From positions 1 through 5,451 of the forward strand of contig JAQZBT010000062.1 of the NCBI GenBank assembly GCA_029237755.1: a DNA stretch of 5,451 nt, in the 5' to 3' direction. The DNA is from Candidatus Saccharimonadota bacterium (GTDB lineage Bacteria > Patescibacteriota > Saccharimonadia > UBA4664). This document shows, piece by piece, positions 1 to 5,374 of the stretch (position 1 is its first letter; every line of letters begins with the position of its first letter). The notes under the pieces were generated by a model. That model did no database searches and was not told the DNA's origin. It was given only the letters and a program-made list of their open reading frames with translations. A program made the position numbers and the translations under genes.

Positions 1-2
1 GT

Positions 3-1715
3 GAGCTCAAGCCCACCGTCTTCGACGACATCATCGCTCTGGTCGCGCTCTACCGCCCCGGCCCCATGCAGTGGATCGACGACTTCATCGACCGCAAGCA
101 CGGCCGCACGCCCATCACCTACGTCCACCCGGCCGCCGAAAACTCGCTCAAGAACACCTATGGCGTGCTCGTCTACCAGGAGCAGGTCATGCAGATCTCC
201 AAAGAGATGTGTGGCTTCACCGGCGGTCAGGCCGACACCCTGCGCAAGGCCATCGGTAAGAAGCAGGTCAGCGTGATGGCCAAGATGAAGGAGGCCTTCA
301 TTGACGGAGCCGTTAATATCTCCGGTGCCGACCGTAAGGTTATGGATGAGTTCTGGTCGAGCCTCGAAGACTTCGCTGCCTACTGTTTCAATAAGTCCCA
401 CGCCGCCTGCTACGGCCTCATCGCCTACCAGACCGCCTACCTCAAGGCCCACTTCCCAGCCGCCTTCATGGCCGCCTTGCTCACATCTGACTTCGCCAAC
501 ACCGACCGCATCGCCATCGAAGTCGCCGAGACCCAGCGCATGGGCATCAAGGTCCTGCCGCCCGATGTTAACGAATCATTCCTGGAATTCGCCGTTGTCA
601 AAGAGACGGGCAACATCCGTTTCGGCCTCTCGGCCATCAAAAATGTCGGTACCGGCCCCATCGAAGCTATCCTCGCCGCCCGCGAAGAGGGCGGACCTTT
701 CACCTCTATCGAAGATTTCGCCAAGCGCGTCAATGCCCGCGAGTGCAACAAGAAGGTCTGGGAAGCCCTGGCCAAGTCGGGGGCCTTCGATAGCCTGATC
801 AAAGACGAGCGCGGCGTCCTCCTCCACAACCTCGACGTCCTCACTTCATTCGCCTCCAAGGCTCAGAAGAACGCCCTCTCCGGACAGATCGATATCTTCG
901 GTTCACTTGGCGAAGAAGAGAACCTGCCCGCCTTGCGTCTGGACCCGCCGCCGGTACCCGTCTCCAGCCGCGAGCAGCTCGCCTGGGAGAAGGAGCTTTT
1001 AGGACTCTATCTCTCGCACCACCCATTGGATGACTACGCCGGCTTCCTGGGCGACTCCTGCCAACCCATCGGCGCTCTCACTCCCGAGTCCGACGGCAAG
1101 CTCGTACGCGTGGGCGGATATATAACTACGATTCGCAAGATCACGACCAAAACCGGTTCGCTCATGGCCTTTATTGGCCTCGAGGACAAGACCGGCCTGA
1201 CCGAACTCATCGTCTTCCCCAAGGCCTACGAGAAGTCTCCCGAAGTCTTCGAAGCCGATAATGTCATTATTGCGACCGGCAAGATCTCTGCGCGGGACCG
1301 GGAAGGCCGCCTCACCTCTGAACCAAAAATCATGGTCGACGGCGCCAAGATAGTCGACTATGACCAGGCCAAGAACCACAAACCGGTCAAACCGCTGCGC
1401 GCCCCGGCTGCAGCCGCTAAGCCCGCGCCACCCCCGCCGGCCACCGCATCGGCTCCACCACCCGCCGCTTCACCGTCGGCGCCGCCGACTGGAGGCTATA
1501 TCGTCCTCAAACTCACCGACCTCTCAGACCAAGCCCTGCTGCATTCGATTAAGGAAGTTTTGTCTAATCACCAGGGTTCCGTCGATACGTTCGTCGTCGT
1601 GGGCGGCGACACGCCCAAGAAGATCCGCCTACCCTTCAAAGTCGCCGTCTCCGACGCCCTGATTCAGCAGCTCACTGCCGTTGTCGGTGATGGTCAGGTG
1701 GCCCACAAAGCTTGA
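3..1715 (+). CDS. dnaE: DNA polymerase III subunit alpha, C-terminal part (5' end outside window)
   Basis: This is the replicative DNA polymerase catalytic subunit, cut by the left edge; 570 residues remain and the frame is open from base 3. The fragment starts just before the family signature ALVALYRPGPM, so the PHP domain and most of the catalytic palm lie upstream. Visible in order are the fingers region with DFIDRKHG (residues ~26-33), VYQEQVMQIS, LRKAIGKK and FNKSHAACYGLIAYQTAYLKAHFPA; a helix-hairpin-helix DNA-binding stretch with FGLSAIKNVGTGPIEAI (~203-225); the GLYLSHHPLDDY segment; and an OB-fold (~367-450). A Pro/Ala-rich linker (~461-497) then joins a small C-terminal domain (~498-570) that corresponds to the tau-binding end of E. 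coli DnaE by position only. The stop is TGA, so UGA is not recoded. The gene ends at a hairpin shared with the convergent downstream gene. Identification is by family recall and is very secure. Confidence 0.97.
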   Translation, partial: ELKPTVFDDIIALVALYRPGPMQWIDDFIDRKHGRTPITYVHPAAENSLKNTYGVLVYQEQVMQISKEMCGFTGGQADTLRKAIGKKQVSVMAKMKEAFIDGAVNISGADRKVMDEFWSSLEDFAAYCFNKSHAACYGLIAYQTAYLKAHFPAAFMAALLTSDFANTDRIAIEVAETQRMGIKVLPPDVNESFLEFAVVKETGNIRFGLSAIKNVGTGPIEAILAAREEGGPFTSIEDFAKRVNARECNKKVWEALAKSGAFDSLIKDERGVLLHNLDVLTSFASKAQKNALSGQIDIFGSLGEEENLPALRLDPPPVPVSSREQLAWEKELLGLYLSHHPLDDYAGFLGDSCQPIGALTPESDGKLVRVGGYITTIRKITTKTGSLMAFIGLEDKTGLTELIVFPKAYEKSPEVFEADNVIIATGKISARDREGRLTSEPKIMVDGAKIVDYDQAKNHKPVKPLRAPAAAAKPAPPPPATASAPPPAASPSAPPTGGYIVLKLTDLSDQALLHSIKEVLSNHQGSVDTFVVVGGDTPKKIRLPFKVAVSDALIQQLTAVVGDGQVAHKA

Positions 1716-1753
1716 TGCCCCGCTGGAGCGTGGCATCTCGCTCTAACGGGGCA
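1716..1753. terminator. Imperfect hairpin between convergent dnaE and phosphatase-like gene, probable bidirectional terminator
   Basis: The arm TGCCCCGCTGGAGCG (1716-1730) pairs with CGCTCTAACGGGGCA (1739-1753) around an 8-nt loop. The pairing has one C-A mismatch and one G-U pair over 15 positions. The hairpin begins directly after the dnaE TGA and contains the stop codon of the minus-strand gene. The T-tracts on either side are poor, so termination is inferred from position and stem strength rather than from a classical U-run. Confidence 0.55.
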
Positions 1754-2303
1754 GTAATTTGTGGAAGCGCCGCCAGGTGATGCGGCCGGTCTTGGTCTTG
1801 ATGAGCAAAGTCAGCTCATGGACTGAGCCCGGCGGGCATGCGCTGCGGACATACTCCTCCAGGCCGGTCGGGTGATCCACCAGTACCAGATTCATCCGTG
1901 CGGTCGGACCCAGATTCAGGGCCCAACGATAGCGGGTGAGCTGCGCTATCCATGTGCGTGACGCCGACTCCGGGTGATCGAACAGTTCGCTCAGAGCAAG
2001 GGCATACAGCAGGAAGCCATGCATCCCAGCCTGACGAAGAAGCTCAACCGTATCGCTGACCGCCCATGGCACGACGTCCATTGAGGCGTTGGGAGCAAAC
2101 ACGCCGGTCTTTGTGATCTCAGCGTACTTGTTGATGACAGCTGCCGCTTCTCTGGCCTGCTTCTTACCCAGCGGGGTTAGGCGATGGGGCCAATCCTGTT
2201 CGGAGTGTCCGGCGGACACGATGTACACGACGACCATTGCCGAGCCTGGGGGTGGATATAGCGCCAGAAACGAGCGCCCGATCCGTGTAAACAAATGGTT
2301 CAT
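1743..2303 (-). CDS. Degenerate histidine phosphatase (phosphoglycerate mutase-like) superfamily protein, probably catalytically altered or inactive
   Basis: The 186-residue product resembles the histidine phosphatase fold. VVVYIVSAGHSE (residues 24-35) occupies the place of the strand ending in the catalytic RHG motif, followed by the typical RLTPLGKKQAREAA (41-54). A degenerate SDTVELL segment (83-89) follows, then LSELFD (104-109), and NLVLVDHPTG (138-147) occupies the place of the usual VVSHGG with the second catalytic His (H144 here). In the first motif the Arg and His align with Ser30 and Ala31, so the phosphate-accepting His appears missing; a displaced His33 is present. No signal peptide or membrane segment is clear. 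I chose ATG at 2303 because GGAAGGAG lies 4 nt upstream and because an in-frame ATG at 2351 would fall at or before the predicted transcription start. It diverges from rplS and converges with dnaE. The family call is moderate, and the substrate or partner is unknown. Confidence 0.7.
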   Translation of the reverse strand: MNHLFTRIGRSFLALYPPPGSAMVVVYIVSAGHSEQDWPHRLTPLGKKQAREAAAVINKYAEITKTGVFAPNASMDVVPWAVSDTVELLRQAGMHGFLLYALALSELFDHPESASRTWIAQLTRYRWALNLGPTARMNLVLVDHPTGLEEYVRSACPPGSVHELTLLIKTKTGRITWRRFHKLLPR

Positions 2304-2307
2304 GACG

Positions 2308-2315
2308 CTCCTTCC
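2308..2315 (-). promoter_or_regulatory. Strong Shine-Dalgarno site deciding the start of the phosphatase-like gene
   Basis: Read on the minus strand, GGAAGGAG is followed by CGTC and then ATG at 2303. It is the best ribosome binding site in the window. It favours this start over the upstream in-frame ATG at 2351, which would add 16 residues with no family similarity. Confidence 0.8.
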
Positions 2316-2352
2316 GGGGCTTGGGACTGGGGAATGTGAACGTTCCGCCACC

Positions 2353-2358
2353 AGTATA
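2353..2358 (-). promoter_or_regulatory. Predicted -10 box (TATACT) for the phosphatase-like gene
   Basis: The minus strand reads TATACT, five of six matches to TATAAT, about 50 nt upstream of the chosen ATG. That would give a leader of roughly 40 nt containing the GGAAGGAG site. No good -35 hexamer is visible at 17-18 nt spacing; the expected -35 position overlaps the inverted repeat at 2363-2380. Confidence 0.5.
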
Positions 2359-2362
2359 CCTT

Positions 2363-2380
2363 AGTCTTGCCTGCAAGGCT
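2363..2380. repeat. Near-perfect 18-bp inverted repeat between divergent promoters, possible operator
   Basis: AGTCTTGC-CT-GCAAGGCT is an inverted repeat with 8-nt arms; seven of eight positions are complementary and the other is a T/G pair. It lies between the predicted -10 boxes of the two divergent genes and covers the expected -35 region of both. It could be a regulator binding site. It has no T-tract and is not placed to be a terminator. Confidence 0.4.
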
Positions 2381-2384
2381 TAGA

Positions 2385-2390
2385 TATGCT
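2385..2390 (+). promoter_or_regulatory. Predicted -10 box (TATGCT) of rplS, near-leaderless transcript
   Basis: TATGCT, followed by AAAG, ends 14 nt before the rplS ATG. Transcription would therefore start only about 6-8 nt before the start codon, and no Shine-Dalgarno sequence is present. The same TATGCTAA octamer lies before rnhB. No convincing -35 is visible. Confidence 0.5.
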
Positions 2391-2404
2391 AAAGTACGCG
2401 AGTT

Positions 2405-3007
2405 ATGAATGCGATCACCGAACTCGAAAAGAATTATCGCAAGCCCGCCCTGCCACAGGTGCAGTCCGGCGATACTGTGCGTGTACACCAGCTCATCAAG
2501 GAAGGCGCCAAGCAGCGCATCCAGGTCTTTGAAGGTGTCGTCATCCGCACTCACCGCATGAATGAGGTCTCAGCCTGCATCACCGTCCGTCGCATCGCCT
2601 CGGGCGTTGGTGTTGAGAAGACCTTCCTGCTGCACTCTCCCAACGTCTCCAAGGTCGAGATCCTGCGCCGCGCCAAAGTCCGCCGCAACTTCCTCTCCTT
2701 CCTGCGCGAGCGCCGCGGCAAGTCCGCCCGCCTCAAGGAAGTTACTTTCGACAAGGCCGCTGCCAACGACGTCACTGCGCCTGCTGCCGAAGAAGAGATC
2801 CAAGTCGACGAGGCCGAAGACGCCCTCAACGACGCCGAGCCGCTAAGCAATGTCGAGAAGGCCGAGAACAAGGAAGCCGCCTCCGAAGACGAGCCCTCGA
2901 CCGCCGACGACGTCGATACCTCCGATGAGAGCCAAGCTGCTGCTGACGAAGTGGAAGCCGGCGTTGACCGCGCTGAGCCCGGCGAAGGCAAAGCTGTCCA
3001 GTCCTAA
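2405..3007 (+). CDS. rplS: 50S ribosomal protein L19 with long acidic C-terminal extension
   Basis: L19 sits on the large subunit near the interface with the small subunit. The core (residues ~1-114) carries the family features: GDTVRVHQLIKEG (22-34), the RIQVFEGVVI segment (38-47), GVGVEKTFLLHSPNV (67-81), and the basic end VEILRRAKVRRNFLSFLR followed by GKSARLKE. Family members are usually about 115-130 residues; this one has 200. The extra part (~119-200) is low-complexity and strongly acidic, with about 27 Asp/Glu against 4 Lys/Arg in the last 80 residues, and is probably disordered. The reading frame runs cleanly from core to tail, so this is not a frameshift artefact visible here. The start has no Shine-Dalgarno sequence but has a -10-like box 14 nt upstream. 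It is a single-gene unit ending at a strong terminator. The usual partners rpsP, rimM and trmD are not adjacent. Confidence 0.96.
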   Translation: MNAITELEKNYRKPALPQVQSGDTVRVHQLIKEGAKQRIQVFEGVVIRTHRMNEVSACITVRRIASGVGVEKTFLLHSPNVSKVEILRRAKVRRNFLSFLRERRGKSARLKEVTFDKAAANDVTAPAAEEEIQVDEAEDALNDAEPLSNVEKAENKEAASEDEPSTADDVDTSDESQAAADEVEAGVDRAEPGEGKAVQS

Positions 3008-3018
3008 TCTAGCCACCG

Positions 3019-3045
3019 AAACGGCCCCACCCGGGGCCGTTTTTT
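3019..3045 (+). terminator. Rho-independent terminator of rplS
   Basis: AAACGGCCCC (3019-3028) and GGGGCCGTTT (3033-3042) form a perfect 10-bp GC-rich stem around the tetraloop ACCC, running into six Ts (3040-3045). It lies 11 nt after the rplS stop codon and separates rplS from rnhB. Confidence 0.95.
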
Positions 3046-3073
3046 GTTGGGCGCTAAAACGTCGGACCAAGCC

Positions 3074-3079
3074 TATGCT
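3074..3079 (+). promoter_or_regulatory. Predicted -10 box (TATGCT) of the rnhB-yraN unit
   Basis: TATGCT, followed by AATC, ends 11 nt before the rnhB ATG, so the transcript would begin only a few nucleotides before the start codon. No Shine-Dalgarno sequence precedes the ATG. The preceding gene is closed off by a strong terminator, so a promoter is needed in this short gap. No clear -35 is visible. Confidence 0.5.
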
Positions 3080-3090
3080 AATCTGGATTC

Positions 3091-3774
3091 ATGAAGGTGG
3101 CCGTCCGCAAACCAGTCAAACCCAAAGCTCCGTCGCACCGCCACGCCGCGGCACTCATCAAGGCCGGATACCCGCTGGTGGCTGGTATCGATGAGGTTGG
3201 ACGCGGCTGCTGGGCCGGCCCGGTCGTCGCCGCCGCCGTTATCCTGCGGCCCGGCACACGCAAGCTAGTCGGCGTTAACGACTCGAAGCTGCTCACTCAC
3301 GCCCGCCGCCTCCAAATGGCCCGCCTCATCAAGCAGCACGCCCTGGCCGTCGGCATTGGCTGGGTCCACTCCGCTGACATCGACGCCAACGGTCTCACCT
3401 GGGCTGTCCGCCAATCCGGGCTGCGCGCCCTCGACCACATGCAGCACCCCTACCACGCGGTCCTACTCGACGGCAACCACAACTACCTGCGCGAGCACTG
3501 CTACTCCCAGACCATCATCAAGGGCGACCAGCTCTCCATCTCCATCGCCGCCGCATCCATCGTCGCCAAGGTCGCCCGCGACCAGTACATGGAGCTCCAG
3601 CACCGCCTCTATCCCGATTACGACTTCGCTTCCAACAAGGGCTACGGCACGCCCCGCCACGCCGAAGCCGTTCGGCAGACCCTCACGCCGCTACACCGCC
3701 GACTCTTCAAGCCCGTGCAGCTCGCATCGCAAGGCTTCTTCGAGCAGCTCAGCTTCGATCATGTCATCGACTAG
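3091..3774 (+). CDS. rnhB: Ribonuclease HII
   Basis: This enzyme cleaves the RNA strand of RNA-DNA hybrids and starts ribonucleotide excision by nicking 5' of single ribonucleotides in DNA. The 227-residue product is near the usual family length. The acidic active site is visible: Asp34 and Glu35 in AGIDEVGRGCWAGP, Asp127 in LLDGNHNYL, and Asp164 in IVAKVARDQY. The GRG motif (37-39) and the Tyr of NKGYGT (Tyr185), which together recognise the ribonucleotide-DNA junction in characterised members, are intact. About 30 basic residues precede the core. The ATG lacks a Shine-Dalgarno sequence and sits 11 nt after a -10-like box. The gene overlaps the next one by 14 nt, and the order rplS-rnhB-yraN is common in bacteria. 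All key residues are present, so activity is expected. Confidence 0.97.
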   Translation: MKVAVRKPVKPKAPSHRHAAALIKAGYPLVAGIDEVGRGCWAGPVVAAAVILRPGTRKLVGVNDSKLLTHARRLQMARLIKQHALAVGIGWVHSADIDANGLTWAVRQSGLRALDHMQHPYHAVLLDGNHNYLREHCYSQTIIKGDQLSISIAAASIVAKVARDQYMELQHRLYPDYDFASNKGYGTPRHAEAVRQTLTPLHRRLFKPVQLASQGFFEQLSFDHVID

Positions 3775-4105
3775 CACCGGCCGCACCGCCGAAGCCACTA
3801 CGGCCGACTACCTGACGACAATCGGCTATACCCTCATTGACCGCAATTGGCACAATCGCTTCTGCGAGATTGACCTTGTCGCCCGCAACGCCGGCACAAT
3901 CCACTTTATCGAAGTCAAATACCGCGCCACCACCGCCACCGGTGACCCGGCCGATTTCATTGGCCCAGGCAAGCTCCACCGTCTTCGCCGTGCAGCCGCT
4001 GCTTGGGTCCAAGCCCACCACTGGTCAGGACCGTACCAGATAGATGTTGTCGGCGTCACGGGTGACGGCGCTGTCACTCACATCGGCAACATCACAGGTT
4101 CTTAA
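3761..4105 (+). CDS. yraN: YraN family (UPF0102) nuclease-like protein
   Basis: The 114-residue protein has the usual length and layout of the UPF0102 family, which has a restriction-endonuclease/Holliday-junction-resolvase-like fold. Visible motifs are GRTAEATTADYL (7-18), GYTLIDRNWHNRFCEIDLVAR (22-42, with acidic Glu36 and Asp38) and the EVK triad IHFIEVKYRA (47-56, with Glu51 and Lys53), followed by KLHRLRRAAAAWV (71-83). The Gly that normally precedes EIDL is a Cys here (Cys35), and the usual GE of the N-terminal motif reads AE. The ATG at 3761 is chosen because the product then starts just before the conserved GR motif; it overlaps the end of rnhB by 14 nt, which implies translational coupling. 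No strong ribosome binding site is visible. The biological role of the family is poorly defined; a DNA repair or recombination role is inferred. Confidence 0.93.
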   Translation: MSSTSTGRTAEATTADYLTTIGYTLIDRNWHNRFCEIDLVARNAGTIHFIEVKYRATTATGDPADFIGPGKLHRLRRAAAAWVQAHHWSGPYQIDVVGVTGDGAVTHIGNITGS

Positions 4106-4114
4106 CACTGTTCT

Positions 4115-4120
4115 TATGCC
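4115..4120 (+). promoter_or_regulatory. Possible -10 box (TATGCC) for the baeRF-like gene
   Basis: TATGCC followed by AAAA resembles the TATGCTAA boxes before rplS and rnhB. A start about 6-8 nt downstream would give a leader near 80 nt containing a small hairpin and a Shine-Dalgarno site. No -35 is convincing and other AT-rich hexamers exist in this gap, so this is tentative. Confidence 0.3.
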
Positions 4121-4153
4121 AAAATGCCTCAAGTTTTAGACATAACGCCAATG

Positions 4154-4169
4154 CAACGCTATCGCGTTG
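4154..4169 (+). other. Small hairpin in the leader of the baeRF-like gene
   Basis: CAACGC (4154-4159) and GCGTTG (4164-4169) form a perfect 6-bp stem with a TATC loop, about 35 nt upstream of the start codon. There is no T-run after it, so it is not an intrinsic terminator. It could be a leader RNA structure or a palindromic protein site, or it could be chance. Confidence 0.35.
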
Positions 4170-4190
4170 GCCGATATCGTTAAAACAGCT

Positions 4191-4197
4191 AAGAGGG
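4191..4197 (+). promoter_or_regulatory. Shine-Dalgarno site of the baeRF-like gene
   Basis: AAGAGGG lies 7 nt before the ATG at 4205. This is a reasonable ribosome binding site and supports the chosen start. It contrasts with rplS and rnhB, which have none. Confidence 0.65.
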
Positions 4198-4204
4198 CAC
4201 TCCC

Positions 4205-5341
4205 ATGAATTATCCGACACCGGACAAAGTTCGAGCACTTCTAGACGAGGCTGGCGCGACCTGCATCTCCATCTATCTCCCGACCCATCCCATCGCCGCC
4301 CAAAATGCCCGAGAAGATATGACCCGGTTTAGGAATCTCATCATTGACGCCCGCACCCAACTCTCAGAGAAGCAAATATCTCAACTGCACGACAAATTGA
4401 CTGAGGCTGAAGAGCTCGTCGCGGACTCCACCTTCTGGCAGCGCCAGAGCAAGGGTTTGGCGGTCTTCATCAGCGAACAGGGTGTGCACTGCTTCAACCT
4501 TCCCGTTACCGCTCCCGAAGAGATGCACGTCGACGAGCAGTTTTACGTCACCCCGCTTATCGAATCAGCCAGCCAGCACAAGACACTCTACGTCCTGGCC
4601 ATCAGCCGTGGGGGAGTGCGCCTGCTCAAGAGTACGGTAGAGGGACTTGCAGACGTGCCGGTGAAGGGGATGCCCAAGAGCGAAGCCGACGCCACCAAGC
4701 AGATCGAAACCGAAAAATTGCTATCCAACCGCGGCCCGGCCGGTGGCGCCGGCTCCTACCACGGCGAAGGCGCCGACACTCACGAGCCCCACGTACGAAC
4801 CCATCAATACCTTCTTCAAGTCGACGACGCCCTTACTAAGCATTTCAACAAGCACTCCGAACCAATAGTCCTGGCCGCTTTGGAGCCGACACTGGGTATG
4901 TTCTGCAAGTTGTCGCACTACCAGAACCTCGTCGCCAAACTCGACATCGACCCGGACAGCCTGAGCGCCGACCGGCTCCACGAAAAGGTCTGGCAGGTCG
5001 GCGCATCCGCCTTCCTCAACCCCATCGAAGAGGCCAAGAACGCCTACGGCAGCTACTCCGCCAACCAGCCTGAGCGCGTCGCATCCGATCCCTTCGCGGT
5101 GCTCGAAGCCGCCCAATCGGGACGCGTCGCCACGCTGATGGTGGCCCGGCCGGTCCAAGCCCCCGAGGCTAGCGGCTTCCACGAGCAGATCCCGATCGGC
5201 ACTGAGCCGGCCGCCTTTATCCCGGTGCCCGAGATTGAGCAGGCCGTCCAGGCCGCCTACCGCACCAGCGGCGACATCGTCATGGTGCCTTCCGATGAGC
5301 TGCCGCCCGGGACTCAGGTGGCTGCAGTGATGCGCTACTAA
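4205..5341 (+). CDS. Bacterial archaeo-eukaryotic release factor (baeRF)-like protein, probably family 3 or 7
   Basis: The 378-residue soluble protein has no signal peptide or membrane segment. Its layout matches my recollection of the baeRF families, bacterial relatives of eRF1/Pelota proposed to act in translation termination, ribosome rescue or quality control. Features seen are the first strand CISIYLPTHP (20-29), WQRQSKGLAVFIS (78-90), FYVTPLI (113-119) and YVLAISRGGVRLLK (129-142). A Gly-rich loop RGPAGGAGSYHGEG (176-189) comes next, followed by a helix with YLLQVDDALTKHF (202-214), the strand PIVLAALEPTLGMF (220-233), the helix-strand segment AAQSGRVATLMV (302-313), and the C-terminal pattern of a strand, an MP/PP-type turn and VAAVMRY (372-378). 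There is no canonical GGQ; the Gly-rich loop is where a functional loop might be. It has its own ribosome binding site and a strong terminator. The family call rests on motif recall only, and the molecular function is inferred. Confidence 0.72.
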   Translation: MNYPTPDKVRALLDEAGATCISIYLPTHPIAAQNAREDMTRFRNLIIDARTQLSEKQISQLHDKLTEAEELVADSTFWQRQSKGLAVFISEQGVHCFNLPVTAPEEMHVDEQFYVTPLIESASQHKTLYVLAISRGGVRLLKSTVEGLADVPVKGMPKSEADATKQIETEKLLSNRGPAGGAGSYHGEGADTHEPHVRTHQYLLQVDDALTKHFNKHSEPIVLAALEPTLGMFCKLSHYQNLVAKLDIDPDSLSADRLHEKVWQVGASAFLNPIEEAKNAYGSYSANQPERVASDPFAVLEAAQSGRVATLMVARPVQAPEASGFHEQIPIGTEPAAFIPVPEIEQAVQAAYRTSGDIVMVPSDELPPGTQVAAVMRY

Positions 5342-5344
5342 CCA

Positions 5345-5371
5345 AAAGAGCCGCCTCCGAGGCGGCTCTTT
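5345..5371. terminator. Strong bidirectional intrinsic terminator between convergent genes
   Basis: AAAGAGCCGCC (5345-5355) pairs perfectly with GGCGGCTCTTT (5361-5371) around TCCGA. On the + strand the stem ends in TTT right after the baeRF-like stop. On the minus strand the A-run at 5344-5347 gives TTTT, directly after the stop of the gene entering from the right. It can thus terminate transcription from both sides. Confidence 0.9.
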
Positions 5372-5374
5372 CAT

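Noticed and set aside
1..276. GTG-initiated + strand frame at the left edge
   Set aside because: It overlaps dnaE in another frame and is a Ser/Arg/Thr/Pro-rich shadow; the frame starting at base 3 gives the DnaE signature directly.
437..1379. Several minus-strand open frames opposite dnaE
   Set aside because: dnaE is unambiguous across this stretch and the antisense products show no family features.
1384..1494. Pro/Ala-rich stretch in dnaE as a frameshift or an inserted repeat
   Set aside because: The frame stays open on both sides, and the C-terminal domain follows with normal composition, so it reads as a natural linker.
2304..2351. Upstream in-frame ATG at 2351 for the phosphatase-like gene, adding 16 residues
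   Set aside because: It would lie at or before the predicted transcription start and has no ribosome binding site, while the ATG at 2303 has GGAAGGAG in front of it.
2363..2380. Inverted repeat as an intrinsic terminator
   Set aside because: It has no T-run, a 2-nt loop and lies between divergent starts where a terminator is not expected.
2300..2991. Minus-strand open frames antisense to the start and the body of rplS (2300-2554, 2551-2991)
   Set aside because: They are shadows of the rplS codon pattern; the products are low-complexity or family-less, and rplS is certain on the other strand.
3356..3760. N-terminal extension in frame with yraN, inside rnhB
   Set aside because: It is a Ser/Thr/Pro-rich shadow of rnhB; similarity to the family begins only after the ATG at 3761.
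4721..5374. 217-codon minus-strand open frame opposite the baeRF-like gene
   Set aside because: The product is Gly/Val/Leu/Asp-rich with no recognisable motif, as expected from the antisense of GC-rich codons; it would also run through the terminator hairpin.
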